Shown: in pieces, positions 40,689-49,510 of the stretch
Numbering within the stretch: position 1 is the first letter of the stretch
How the letters are laid out: the number at the start of each line of letters is the position of its first letter
NCBI GenBank assembly: GCA_910575505.1
Contig: CAJTFK010000002.1
Location: 1-64,000, forward strand
Length of the DNA stretch: 64,000 bases
Direction: 5' to 3'
From: Oscillospiraceae bacterium
GTDB lineage: Bacteria; Bacillota; Clostridia; Oscillospirales; Oscillospiraceae
Notes under the pieces: model-generated
Told to the model about the DNA's origin: nothing
Databases searched by the model: none
What the model saw: only the letters and a program-made list of their open reading frames with translations
Made by a program: the position numbers and the translations under genes

Positions 40689-43361
40689 TCATTCCTCCTC
40701 TTCATTTTTCCGCTCCTCCGCCCGCTCCATGGCGGAGCGGAGGGCCCCGGCGGTCCGGGACCGGCTGTTGTTCCGGGCCAGGGCCCCGGCAATCTGTCCC
40801 TGCACCTGCTCCATCTCCTCCCGGAAGGCGGAGGCGGAAACCCGCAGAGCCCCGTGGCCCAATATAATCAGCTGCTCCGGCCCGTCGGAGGTGGCCACCT
40901 TCACCCGGTGCTCCCTGCCAATCTCATAGGTGGCCCGCTCGATATAGGCGTCCGCCGTCTCCGCCTCTCTGGTGTAGACCACATGGATGTTGTGGTACTT
41001 CTCCACGGAGCCCAGGCCTCCCCGGACCTTATAGGCGTCGAAGACGGCGATGACATGGCACTTCTGATAGCCCTGGTAGTTGCACAGCAGGTCGCACAGG
41101 GCTTTCCGGGCGGCGTCCAGGCTGTTCCGGGCCATGCTCTTCAGCTCGTCCCAGGCAAAAATGATGTTGTACCCGTCCACCAGCAGGTATTCCGGCCCCG
41201 GTGCCTGCCGCCGGATGGGAATTTTCTCCCCCGCCTCCCCGGAGGCGGAGACGGGCCGCCTGGGCGGCTTGGGCGGCAAAAAGTCCCGGCGCTTCACCTG
41301 TCCGTAGGTCCGCTCAAAAATGGCCTGGAGCTCCCTGTCCTGCTCTATGGTTCCGGCATAGGAGCCGGACCGCCGGCTCCGGGGCCCGGCCTCCTCCTCC
41401 GGCTCCCGCCGGTTCAGCCGGAGGCCGCTGTCCACATGGGCGCAGGCGGGGACCTCGCTCCACTTCACCGTATAGCCCGCCCCCCGGGCGCAGAAGACAG
41501 AGTCCGGCGTGTTCTCCACGTCCCGCTCCGGGTCATAGCCCCTGGCGGCAATCACTGCCTCTGCGCCGGCGCAGGGGCGGAAGCCGTCGGGCCGGAGGCT
41601 CAGACGGCCCTGGCCCCTGGTATAGGCCGCCGCCTCTTTAGCGTAGTCCCGCAGGGCCGCCACCGGGGCGGCTCCGGTGAGGACAGCCTCCTCCCCCAGG
41701 GTCTCCGGTGGCTCCGTTTCGCCGCCCATCTGCCGGATATCGCTGAGGGCCCGGCCCAGCTGGGCCCCGGGCAGCTCCAGCCGGAAGGCGTACCAGGGTT
41801 CCAGCAGGATGCTCTCCGCGCTCATCAGCCCCTGCCGGACGGCCCGGCAGGTGGCCTGGCGGAAGTCGCCGCCCTCGGTGTGCTTCTCGTGGGCCCGGCC
41901 CGCCGTCAGGGTGATCCGCATGTCGGTGATGGGGGACCCGGTGAGGACCCCCGGGTAGGACTTCTCCCACAGATGGGTCAGGACCAGACGCTGCCAATGG
42001 CCGTCCAGCTGGTCTTCGGGGCAGACGGAGCCAAAGCGGAGGCCGCTGCCTCGGGGCAGGGGCTCCAGAAGCAGGTGCACCTCGGCATAGTGCCGCAGGG
42101 GCTCGAAGTGGCCCACACCCTCCACGGGAGCAGCGATGGTCTCCCGGTACACCACCTGCCCCACGCCGAAGGAGGCCTCCATGCCGAAGCGCTCCCGCAG
42201 CCGCCGCCGCAGAATTTCGGTCTGAACCTCCCCCATCAGCTGGACCCGGAGCTCCTTTGCCCCCTCGTTCCACACCACATGGAGCAAAGGGTCCTCCTCC
42301 TCCAAAAGCCGGAGATTCCGCAGGGCCGTGGAGGGGTCCAGATCCGTTTCCACCCGGTAGGTCAGAACCGGCTCCAGCACCGGAACGGTCCAGGCGCTTT
42401 CGCAGCCCAGACCCTGGCCGGGCACGGTGCGGCTCAGCCCCGTCACCGCCGCCACCGTTCCGGCGGGAATCTGCTCCGCCGTGCGGAACTTCGCCCCGGA
42501 GTAAATGCGGATCTGGTCCGCCTTCTCCTCCCAGACCTGGTCCTCTGGCATACCGGGGCGGCGGTTGGTCAGGGGGGCCTTGACCCGGAGGACGCCGCCG
42601 GTGACCTTCAGATAGGTGAGCCGGGTCCCCCGCTCGTCCCGGGCCACCTTGAAGACCCGTGCGCCAAATTCCGACCGGTAGGTCCGGAGAGGCGCAAAGC
42701 GCTTCAGGGCCGACAAAAACTCCTCCACCCCCTCCAGCCGCAGAGCGGACCCGAAAAAGCAGGGGAACAGCTTCCGCCCGGCAATCAGGGCCGTCAGGCT
42801 CTCATCCGGCATCCGTCCCGTCTCCAGATACTCCTCCAGAACGGCTTCGTCGCAGACGGCGGCCTCCTCCGCCAGGTCCCCGGCGGGCAGGGAGAAATCC
42901 GTGCATCCGCTGCTCAGCCGCTGCTTCAGCTCTGCCAAAAGCGCCTCCCGACGGTCCGGTCCCGCCAGGTCCATCTTGTTTATGAACAGGAACACCGGCA
43001 CGCCGTAGCCCTCCAGCAGCCGCCACAGGGTCCGGGTATGGGCCTGGACGCCGCTGCTGCCGCTGACGACCAGAACAGCGCAGTCCAGCACCTGCAAAAC
43101 CCGCTCCGCCTCGGCGGAGAAATCCACATGGCCGGGGGTATCCAGCAGGGTGACGGACAGGTCCCCCAATTCCAGCTCCGCCTGCTTGGAAAAAATGGTG
43201 ATGCCCCGCTCCCGTTCCATGGCGTCGGTGTCCAGAAAGGCGTCCTGATGGTCCACCCGGCCCAGACGGCGGATGGCCCCGCTGTGATACAAAAGGGCCT
43301 CGGACAGCGTGGTTTTCCCCGCGTCCACGTGGGCCAGAATGCCCATGACCAGTTTCTTCAT
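40689..43361 (-). CDS. TetM-like translational GTPase fused to a Rae1/YacP-like NYN endoribonuclease domain
   Basis: An 890-residue protein. Residues about 1-640 are an EF-G-like ribosomal-protection GTPase: ILAHVDAGKTTL (G1), RERGITI (switch I), DTPGHVDF (G3, catalytic His intact), NKMDLAG (G4), and later EF-G-type domains with GQVVYRETI and a Gly-rich RITLTAGRAHEK region. After a charged linker (about 650-720), residues 725-890 are an NYN/PIN-fold domain like B. subtilis Rae1 (YacP), a nuclease that cuts mRNA in the ribosomal A site. Candidate catalytic Asp: 729 (LLVDGYNI), 775 (VFDAYK), 804 (AETAD), 826 (TSDG). In one protein this would couple A-site entry with mRNA cleavage. Resistance to tetracycline is not implied. 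Confidence 0.88.
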   Translation of the reverse strand: MKKLVMGILAHVDAGKTTLSEALLYHSGAIRRLGRVDHQDAFLDTDAMERERGITIFSKQAELELGDLSVTLLDTPGHVDFSAEAERVLQVLDCAVLVVSGSSGVQAHTRTLWRLLEGYGVPVFLFINKMDLAGPDRREALLAELKQRLSSGCTDFSLPAGDLAEEAAVCDEAVLEEYLETGRMPDESLTALIAGRKLFPCFFGSALRLEGVEEFLSALKRFAPLRTYRSEFGARVFKVARDERGTRLTYLKVTGGVLRVKAPLTNRRPGMPEDQVWEEKADQIRIYSGAKFRTAEQIPAGTVAAVTGLSRTVPGQGLGCESAWTVPVLEPVLTYRVETDLDPSTALRNLRLLEEEDPLLHVVWNEGAKELRVQLMGEVQTEILRRRLRERFGMEASFGVGQVVYRETIAAPVEGVGHFEPLRHYAEVHLLLEPLPRGSGLRFGSVCPEDQLDGHWQRLVLTHLWEKSYPGVLTGSPITDMRITLTAGRAHEKHTEGGDFRQATCRAVRQGLMSAESILLEPWYAFRLELPGAQLGRALSDIRQMGGETEPPETLGEEAVLTGAAPVAALRDYAKEAAAYTRGQGRLSLRPDGFRPCAGAEAVIAARGYDPERDVENTPDSVFCARGAGYTVKWSEVPACAHVDSGLRLNRREPEEEAGPRSRRSGSYAGTIEQDRELQAIFERTYGQVKRRDFLPPKPPRRPVSASGEAGEKIPIRRQAPGPEYLLVDGYNIIFAWDELKSMARNSLDAARKALCDLLCNYQGYQKCHVIAVFDAYKVRGGLGSVEKYHNIHVVYTREAETADAYIERATYEIGREHRVKVATSDGPEQLIILGHGALRVSASAFREEMEQVQGQIAGALARNNSRSRTAGALRSAMERAEERKNEEEE

Positions 43362-43437
43362 CTCCGCTCCAGCTTCCTCAAAATTTCAGGTTTTTTCCCG
43401 GTCTCGCCCCGGGGACCGGACTTTCGTACCCGCTTCC

Positions 43438-44202
43438 TCACTCCGGGCCCGCCGCCCAGGCAAACCGCTCCCGGCCCGCTCCCAGCTCGAAGTGATACTT
43501 CCCGATGCCCAGGTCCACGCCGGAAAACGCGCCGTTGTCACAGGTCATAAAGACCCGCGCCCCGCTTTCTTTTCGCGCCCCGCTTCCTTCCCGCGCACCG
43601 CTTCCTTCTCGCGCCCCGCTTTCTTTTCGCGCGCTGCTTCCTTTTCGCGTTCCGCTTCCCCGAATCGTAAAGGCCTGCCTGTTCAGGGCCGTGGGAGCCA
43701 GCAGAACCGCCTCCACCCCCGCCGCAAACCAGTCAGGCCACTCGCCGTCATAGGCGGCGATCTCCTCCGGCCTCCTGGATTTGTGGGGCTTCCCCTGGTT
43801 CGCGCCGTAGCCCACGGCGATCAGACCCAGGAGCCTTTCCCCCTCCGGGATGTGCTTCCCCACGCCGCTCCGGCTGTAGGTGCCTCCCACCCACCAGGTA
43901 TTCAGGCCCAGCGTCTGGGCAAAGAGCATCAGGTCCGCGCCGCTGTACCCCACGGCCTCGCCGGTCTCCGGCCGGTCCGGCCCCGTCAGGACGATGTAGT
44001 TCCGCACCCCTTTCGCCAGAACCAGACGCAGCAGGGGGCCGAAGGCGTCCCCGCTGTCCGTCACCAGTCTCAGGGAGAGTCCCCGGGCCTGATTGTGGGT
44101 CTGAATCCGCCTGGACAGCTGGTCCCGGACGTCCTCCGGGAGCCCCCGGTCCGTATAACGGCGAACGGTGTGCCGCAGCCGCATTGCCTCCTGCATGGTC
44201 AT
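43438..44202 (-). CDS. Nitroreductase-family protein with low-complexity insert
   Basis: A 254-residue flavin-dependent nitroreductase-like protein (MQEAMRLRHTVRRYTDRGLP). ATG 44202 follows AGGAGG; a longer frame upstream has no support. The FMN-binding pattern MRLRHTVRRY at the N-terminus and the central GVGKHIPEGERLLGLIAVGYG are visible. Residues about 182-216 are a run of (GAREGS)-like repeats encoded by an 18-bp minisatellite. It ends in GAGRERFAWAAGPE. Substrate unknown. Confidence 0.85.
   Translation of the reverse strand: MTMQEAMRLRHTVRRYTDRGLPEDVRDQLSRRIQTHNQARGLSLRLVTDSGDAFGPLLRLVLAKGVRNYIVLTGPDRPETGEAVGYSGADLMLFAQTLGLNTWWVGGTYSRSGVGKHIPEGERLLGLIAVGYGANQGKPHKSRRPEEIAAYDGEWPDWFAAGVEAVLLAPTALNRQAFTIRGSGTRKGSSARKESGAREGSGAREGSGARKESGARVFMTCDNGAFSGVDLGIGKYHFELGAGRERFAWAAGPE
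43556..43663. repeat. 18-bp minisatellite inside the nitroreductase gene
   Basis: Six tandem units like CGCGCCCCGCTTTCTTTT with single-base variation, in frame with the gene. Confidence 0.85.
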
Positions 44203-44228
44203 ATCAGAACAGCCTCCTTGTGTTGTGC

Positions 44229-44987
44229 TCAGCGGAACAGGACGGACAGGACTCCGTAGACAACGGGCTGGTGAAGCATGTAAATCAGCAGAGACCGCCG
44301 TCCTATAGCCGCCGCCAGGGGAATCCGCCGGGTTTCCCGTCCCTCCGGCGGATGGAAACGAAAGAGAAAATACCCCGTCAGGAAGAGGAACAGCCACGGC
44401 AGCAGGGAAAAGTAGTCCGTGGAAAAGAAGTCCGCCGGGGGAAATCCCAGAAAGGCGGTGAGGCGGTTCCGGTACAGCGCCGCCGGCAGGCGGCAGAGCC
44501 TCAGTCCCTCAAAGCCCAGCCAGCCGGAATTCACGTCCCGCAGCAGCAGAAACAGAGAGAAGCTGACCGTCAGCCCCAGACGGGCCGGAACCCGTCTCAG
44601 CAGCGAATCCAGCGGGACCAGCAGCAGGGAGGAGGTTCCCAGCAGGGTCAGCACACCGAACTGCACCAGATTTCCCGGCATAAAAAGCCATGTGGCAGCG
44701 GTGACCAGGGCCCCGCAGGCAAACACCGTCAGTCCCCGCCGCAGCTGCCGCCGCCCCAGGGACCAGCAGTAGCCCGAGAGCAGAATGAAGGTCCAGCAGA
44801 TGCTTTGCTGCCAGACATAGGCCCCCATGCCCCGGTACCAGGGCCAGCTGACGCCGAATATATACACCAGGTCCCAGGCGGCGTGATAGAGAATCATGCT
44901 GGCCAGGGCACAGCCCCGGACGGCGTCCAGCGTTTGACGGCGCTCCACGGCAAAGCCTCCTTTCCGGCATTCTGCATCCATCATCAT
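44229..44987 (-). CDS. DUF1624 / heparan-alpha-glucosaminide acetyltransferase-like membrane protein
   Basis: A 252-residue protein with seven to eight membrane segments. It shows the family start LDAVRGCALASMILYHAAWD and the ending YMLHQPVVYGVLSVLF. Members are membrane acyltransferases of unknown acceptor. The start is one of three consecutive ATG (44987, 44984, 44981); the last has the best spacing to GGAAAGG. Confidence 0.88.
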   Translation of the reverse strand: MMMDAECRKGGFAVERRQTLDAVRGCALASMILYHAAWDLVYIFGVSWPWYRGMGAYVWQQSICWTFILLSGYCWSLGRRQLRRGLTVFACGALVTAATWLFMPGNLVQFGVLTLLGTSSLLLVPLDSLLRRVPARLGLTVSFSLFLLLRDVNSGWLGFEGLRLCRLPAALYRNRLTAFLGFPPADFFSTDYFSLLPWLFLFLTGYFLFRFHPPEGRETRRIPLAAAIGRRSLLIYMLHQPVVYGVLSVLFR

Positions 44988-45027
44988 ATCCTTTCCCCTC
45001 CGGCGGAAAACACCCTGCCGCCTGTGC

Positions 45028-45282
45028 CTATTGGCTCCCGGAATCTGCTTTCACCAGCCAGTCCATGGAAACGCCCAGGACCTTCGCAAAGACCATCAGC
45101 TCATAATCGGTCACAAAGCGGTCCCCCGTCTCAATCTTGCTGATGGCCTCCCGCTCAATCGTGACGCCGTTGACCTGCATCCGGGCGGCCAGGTCCGCCT
45201 GGGACAGCCGCATGGCCGTCCTCGCCCGGTGAATACAGTCGCCGGAGACATTTTTCGCTCCGTCAAAATCGTATATTTTCAA
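45028..45282 (-). CDS. XRE-family transcriptional regulator, 84 aa
   Basis: A short Cro/C1-type regulator. The HTH covers most of the protein (ARTAMRLSQADLAARMQVNG, SKIETGDRFVTDYELMVFAK). I take the TTG at 45282 as the start because GGAGGG stands 7 nt upstream; an ATG at 45297 is the alternative and contains that site in its own coding sequence. It lies between the acyltransferase gene and the serine hydrolase gene. Confidence 0.83.
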   Translation of the reverse strand: MKIYDFDGAKNVSGDCIHRARTAMRLSQADLAARMQVNGVTIEREAISKIETGDRFVTDYELMVFAKVLGVSMDWLVKADSGSQ

Positions 45283-45681
45283 GACGCCGCCCTCCATTTC
45301 CCGGGGAGTGTCCCATCCGGAGATTTCCCGCAGGGGCCCGTCCCACCCACCGGAAGCCCGGCGCCATTGGGAGAACGGGCCTGCACAGGGCCCCGCCCCT
45401 GCAGGTGCTGCCGCAGGCGCAAAGAAGAACACGCCCGCTTCCTGAATTCTCTTGACAATACCATGTTCCCGGAGTAATATTGTAATAAAGATTTACAGTT
45501 TGTAAGAAAACAAAACAGGAAAACGCCGCAGGCTGTAAAATCATACGCCGCCGCCGGAAGAGGGGCTGAAAATTTACAAAATGTACTTGACATTCCCCCT
45601 GGTGGAAGGTGTACCCTGACAGGGTGCCAAGAGGAACCCGAGATTGGACGGAAAGAACGGAAAGAAAGGAACGAAGAAACC

Positions 45682-47769
45682 ATGAAGCAAACACGGCAAT
45701 TCATGAAAAGGTCTGCGGCTCTGCTGCTGGCGCTGCTCCTGAGCCTGAGCCTGTCGGTTTCAGCCCTGGCGGCGGAACAGCAGGAGAAGTCCCTGGAGGA
45801 AACCGCCCGGGAGGCTGCCGCCGCCGCCATGACCTACGGCGAGGCCGCCAGCGTCAGCTGGGCGGTATGGAACCAAGGCAAGCTCGTCAGCGGCGCACTG
45901 AAAGCGCCGGAAAAGGAAGGCGGCGCACCGGAGGCCGCCCCGGCGGACGCCTTGTACGGCATCGGCTCCATCAGCAAGATATACACCACGGCGGCAGTGC
46001 TGCGCCTGGCCCAGGACGGAAAGCTGGACCTGGACAAGCCTGTTACCGCCTATCTGCCGGACTTCAAAATGGCGGATGAGCGGTATCGGGACATCACCGT
46101 GCGGATGCTGCTGAATCACTCCTCGGGCCTCATGGGCTCTTCCATGGGCAGCGGGCTGCTGTTTGACGATCCCAGCACCCAGGCCACGGACCAGCTGCTG
46201 GAGCGCCTGGCGGGCCAGCGGCTCAAGGCGGACCCGGGGGCCTACAGCGTCTACTGCAACGACGGCTTCACCCTGGCGGAGCTGGTGGCGGAGGCCGTGT
46301 CCGGCAAGGACCTGATGGACTACGTGGCGGAAATCTTCCTGAATCCCGCCGGACTGACAGACACCCTTGCCCCCGCCCGGATGCTGGAGCGGGACGGGGA
46401 CCGGGCTCCCATCTACCAGGCCGGCGACGACCGGCCCCTGCCCATGGACTGCCTGGGCGTGGTGGGCGCCGGCGGCATCTACGCCACGGCGGAGGATTTG
46501 GCAGCGTTCGGCGCCTGTCTGGCGTTGCCGGGAGAGCTGAACGAGGCGTCTCTAAAGGCCATGGCCCAGCCGGAATACAAAAAGGGCCTCTGGCCCAAAG
46601 AGGACGCGCCGGACGCCCTGGCCTACGGCCTGGGCTGGGACAGCGTGGAGTGGTTCCCCTTCCACCAGAACGGCATCACCGCTCTGGTCAAGGGCGGCGA
46701 CACCCAGTATTACCACGCGGGGTTTGTGGTCCTGCCGGAGCATAATATGGCTGCGGCGGTGCTGAGCTCCGGCGGCGTGTCCACCTACAACGAGATGGCC
46801 GCCTCTCAGATGCTGATCGCCGCGCTGAGGGAAAAGGGCGTGACGGTGGACGAAACCGCTCCCGCCCTGCCGGAGGCCAAGCCCGCCGCCATGCCCGGGG
46901 AGCTGCTGGAGAACGCGGGATACTACGGGTCCCTGCTCCCCTACAAGGTGGACCTGACAAAGGACGGCACCCTGACCATGGGCTACCTGGGCATGGAGGT
47001 TCCCCCTCAGACCTTCTCCTACCATGACGACGGCTCTTTCCGGGACCAGACCGGCACGTCCCTGCTGAAATTTGTGAAGGAGTCCAACGGGCAGACCTAT
47101 CTCTATCAGCGTGCCTTCTCCCAGCTCCCCGGCCTGGGAGGCCTGGGCACCTCCAATTATGCCGCCGTGAAGCTGCCGGAGAATCCGGTCTCCCCGGAGC
47201 TCCAGGCCCAGTGGGACGCCTTTGCAAACGGCACCAGCGTTCTTCCCATGAACGAGCGGTACAGCTCCCAGGTCTATCTGGCCATCAGCGGCGCTCCCGC
47301 CACGGAGACGGTGTCGGAAACCGCCCCGGGCTATGAGGGCGCTTTGAAAATCGCGGATGAGAACCGCCTGGAATACGTGGTGCAGATCCCCGGCAACGTG
47401 GGCCGGGACGGCAGCGACACGGAGCTCCGCCGGGATGAGAAGGGCGTCCTCTGGACCTACTCCTCCAACGGAACCGTCTGCATGGAGGAATCCGCTGTGC
47501 CCGGCCTCTCCACCGGGAAGGACAACCGTGCCCGCTGCACCATTCAGCCCGACGGCTATGCCCGCTGGTACAGCGTGGAAGATAACACCGCCGGGAAGAC
47601 CATGACGGTGCAGCTGCCGGAAAACGCCGGCTTCTGGGTCTATGACGGGGACATGAAGCTCACCGCCTCCTCCGTGCTCTGGGACGACCGGTCTGCGGAG
47701 CTGCCGGAGGACGGCCTCCTCGTCTTCGCCGGGGACCCCGGCGCGGTGTTCCAGCTGGCATTCCAATAA
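45682..47769 (+). CDS. Secreted serine hydrolase (beta-lactamase class C / PBP-like)
   Basis: A 695-residue protein with a Sec signal peptide at about 1-31 (RSAALLLALLLSLSLSVSALA). The serine hydrolase domain is at about 40-400: nucleophile Ser96 in the motif SISK (Ser96-x-x-Lys99), and Tyr-x-Asn as SVYCND. A C-terminal beta-rich region of about 280 residues follows. This class includes peptidases and esterases that act on cell wall or small molecules. It starts with GAAAGGAACGAAGAAACC upstream and ends in a strong terminator. Confidence 0.9.
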   Translation: MKQTRQFMKRSAALLLALLLSLSLSVSALAAEQQEKSLEETAREAAAAAMTYGEAASVSWAVWNQGKLVSGALKAPEKEGGAPEAAPADALYGIGSISKIYTTAAVLRLAQDGKLDLDKPVTAYLPDFKMADERYRDITVRMLLNHSSGLMGSSMGSGLLFDDPSTQATDQLLERLAGQRLKADPGAYSVYCNDGFTLAELVAEAVSGKDLMDYVAEIFLNPAGLTDTLAPARMLERDGDRAPIYQAGDDRPLPMDCLGVVGAGGIYATAEDLAAFGACLALPGELNEASLKAMAQPEYKKGLWPKEDAPDALAYGLGWDSVEWFPFHQNGITALVKGGDTQYYHAGFVVLPEHNMAAAVLSSGGVSTYNEMAASQMLIAALREKGVTVDETAPALPEAKPAAMPGELLENAGYYGSLLPYKVDLTKDGTLTMGYLGMEVPPQTFSYHDDGSFRDQTGTSLLKFVKESNGQTYLYQRAFSQLPGLGGLGTSNYAAVKLPENPVSPELQAQWDAFANGTSVLPMNERYSSQVYLAISGAPATETVSETAPGYEGALKIADENRLEYVVQIPGNVGRDGSDTELRRDEKGVLWTYSSNGTVCMEESAVPGLSTGKDNRARCTIQPDGYARWYSVEDNTAGKTMTVQLPENAGFWVYDGDMKLTASSVLWDDRSAELPEDGLLVFAGDPGAVFQLAFQ

Positions 47770-47806
47770 ACAAACTCCCACGGCTCTCAGCCGGCAGACC
47801 CACGGC

Positions 47807-47838
47807 AAAAGCCCCCTTCTGAAAAGAAGGGGGCTTTT
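47807..47838 (+). terminator. Intrinsic terminator
   Basis: Perfect 14-bp stem AAAAGCCCCCTTCT / AGAAGGGGGCTTTT; bidirectional look, shared with the convergent small gene. Confidence 0.85.
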
Positions 47839-47880
47839 CAGCTGCCGCCGGTTGAAAGCCGGGGTTTTCAATTACGCCGG

Positions 47881-48084
47881 CTATTGCAGCAGACCGTCCA
47901 CACAGGCACGCATCTCCTGTTTGGACTGGGCCGACCGGGCCCGCCGGATCAGGGCCTCCTGCTCCTCCGCCGGAAGAGCGGCAAAGCGCTCCATTGCAGC
48001 GGGAGACCGGGCCATGGCCGCGCCCAGGCCCTGGGGCAGCTCCATGTCCGGGGACAGCTCTTGTGTCTCGCGCATCTTCCTCAC
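47881..48084 (-). CDS. Small conserved protein, 67 aa
   Basis: Soluble, helical and charged, with MARSPAAMERFAALPAEEQ in the middle and ending QEMRACVDGLLQ. ATG 48084 with a GGAGGTGAG site upstream. I recall similar short proteins in Clostridia but no name; function unknown. Confidence 0.6.
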   Translation of the reverse strand: MRKMRETQELSPDMELPQGLGAAMARSPAAMERFAALPAEEQEALIRRARSAQSKQEMRACVDGLLQ

Positions 48085-48128
48085 CTCCCGGACAGCTTGC
48101 CCGGAATCCGGGAAATGATACGCCCAAA

Positions 48129-48292
48129 ACCTGTATTTACAACCGCTGAACGCTGTCTGGACGGCTTTTTTCCGCCATACCGCGTCGATTTCCCCTGGAA
48201 TCTGTCAGGATTGCCGCGAAAAAGCTCCTTGTCTGACAGGAAAATTTCCCGCCCATCCAGCATCCCACGGCTATGAATGCAGGCTCTTATTT
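48129..48292 (+). mobile_element. MITE-like element, copy C (degenerate)
   Basis: About 164 bp in the same orientation as copy A, with blocks TTCCGCCAT, CAGGATTG, CCTTGTCTGAC and a right end GCAGGCTCTTA. More diverged than A and B. Confidence 0.6.
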
Positions 48293-49213
48293 GACAAAAT
48301 ACACGTTCAGCCAATAGCAGAGGTCCGCAGCGGGGAGATAGGTCACGCCCTGCTCCAGGACGCAGGGGCTCTCGAGGCCCGCCTCGCCCAGGGCCGTCAT
48401 GACGGTGTCTGTCCCCGGCTTGGCGGTGAGAACGGTCTCGCCCTCCCGGCTCACCACCACGCCCAGCTCCTTGTCCCAGCGCACGTCATAGCCGGCGGCC
48501 TCCGCCACCGCCCGGACGGGCATCAGGCCCTCCGGCTTACCTTTGACAGACAGGGCCTCGTTGTTGAAGAGCACGGTTCCGTCCTCCTGGCAGGAGGCGA
48601 AGCCCCGATAGGAATAGGCAAACACAAGCACCTTTTCCGCCTTGCCCTCCGCGTCCTTCCAGACCAGCGCCCGGGCCCCGGGGATCAGGTCCGCCTGACC
48701 CACGATCTGCCTGGTCAGCCAGGGCGTATAGACGGTTTCACCCGTGACCTCCAGTGTCCCGCCGTCCCGTGTGGGGAAGCGGGCCGCGCCGTCTCCGCCG
48801 GGTGCGGGAACCACGGCCTCACCGGCAATCTCCACATACTCCGGCGCGGCGGCGTCCGCAGGAATGTTGCCCACGGCCACAATGGCGCTGACCTGGGGCG
48901 GCAGGCTCAGGGCCATGGCGGGGCTGACCCAGACATACAGTGTGTCGCCCTCCTTGATGGTCTCAGGGTCCAGGGGCAGGCCCGTGGCGGCGTCCACCAC
49001 CGGGGCGTCTCCCAGGTGGACCACCACCTCGTTCAGGGAGTCCTCTGTGTTGTCGTTTTTCAGCAGAATGCCATTGCCGTCCCAGGGGGAAACCGTCCCC
49101 CAGACCCGTGTGGGTGCGGGCACATCAACCGCGGCGGCGGCCGTGAGGCACACGGCGGCGGCGCAGAGCGCCAGGACAGACAGACGGATCCACAGTTTTT
49201 TCAAATTCATCAT
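48287..49213 (-). CDS. Secreted stalk-domain protein (copper amine oxidase-like N-terminal domain)
   Basis: A 308-residue protein with a signal peptide (RLSVLALCAAAVCLTAAAAV). The C-terminal about 90 residues have the stalk-domain pattern LFNNEALSVKGKPEG, MPVRAVAEAAGYDVRWD, VTYLPAADL, a repeat unit of secreted clostridial proteins. The preceding part has no recognised family. ATG 49213 with AAAGGAG upstream; ATG 49210 also possible. Its 3' end overlaps the last bases of MITE copy C. Confidence 0.83.
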   Translation of the reverse strand: MMNLKKLWIRLSVLALCAAAVCLTAAAAVDVPAPTRVWGTVSPWDGNGILLKNDNTEDSLNEVVVHLGDAPVVDAATGLPLDPETIKEGDTLYVWVSPAMALSLPPQVSAIVAVGNIPADAAAPEYVEIAGEAVVPAPGGDGAARFPTRDGGTLEVTGETVYTPWLTRQIVGQADLIPGARALVWKDAEGKAEKVLVFAYSYRGFASCQEDGTVLFNNEALSVKGKPEGLMPVRAVAEAAGYDVRWDKELGVVVSREGETVLTAKPGTDTVMTALGEAGLESPCVLEQGVTYLPAADLCYWLNVYFVK

Positions 49214-49416
49214 CAATTCTCCTTTTTCAGTGTTTCGCCGCGCACCGGGGCGGGCCCCGCGGCGGGCCTGTATACTCTTGAGACGGACGGACGCCGGAAA
49301 AAGTTCCAGCATTTCAGATTCATGGGAAAAATTTTTTTGATTTCCGGCAGAACTGCCGAAAAATCCTCCGGTTTTTTTACCTCCCGCTTAAAATGTGTAT
49401 TCTGCCAAAATTTCTG

Positions 49417-49445
49417 TTGTATTCGGCGGCGGAACGTTGTATAAT
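49417..49445 (+). promoter_or_regulatory. Sigma-A promoter of the EF-G-like gene
   Basis: TTGTAT, 17-bp spacer, TATAAT. Confidence 0.75.
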
Positions 49446-49510
49446 TCATATATTGGACGCTTGCGGCTTCCCGCCGCACGGTGCAGTATACAATAAGGAG
49501 TGGAACGACC

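Noticed and set aside
40689-43361. Acquired tetracycline resistance gene
   Set aside because: Similar to TetM in its GTPase part only; sequence is diverged, the composition matches the chromosome and it carries an extra nuclease domain and sits in an operon with lspA. No mobile context is seen.
45682-47769. Beta-lactam resistance gene
   Set aside because: The protein has the S-x-x-K and Y-x-N motifs of the broad serine hydrolase family, and a large extra C-terminal region. Most such proteins are not beta-lactamases.
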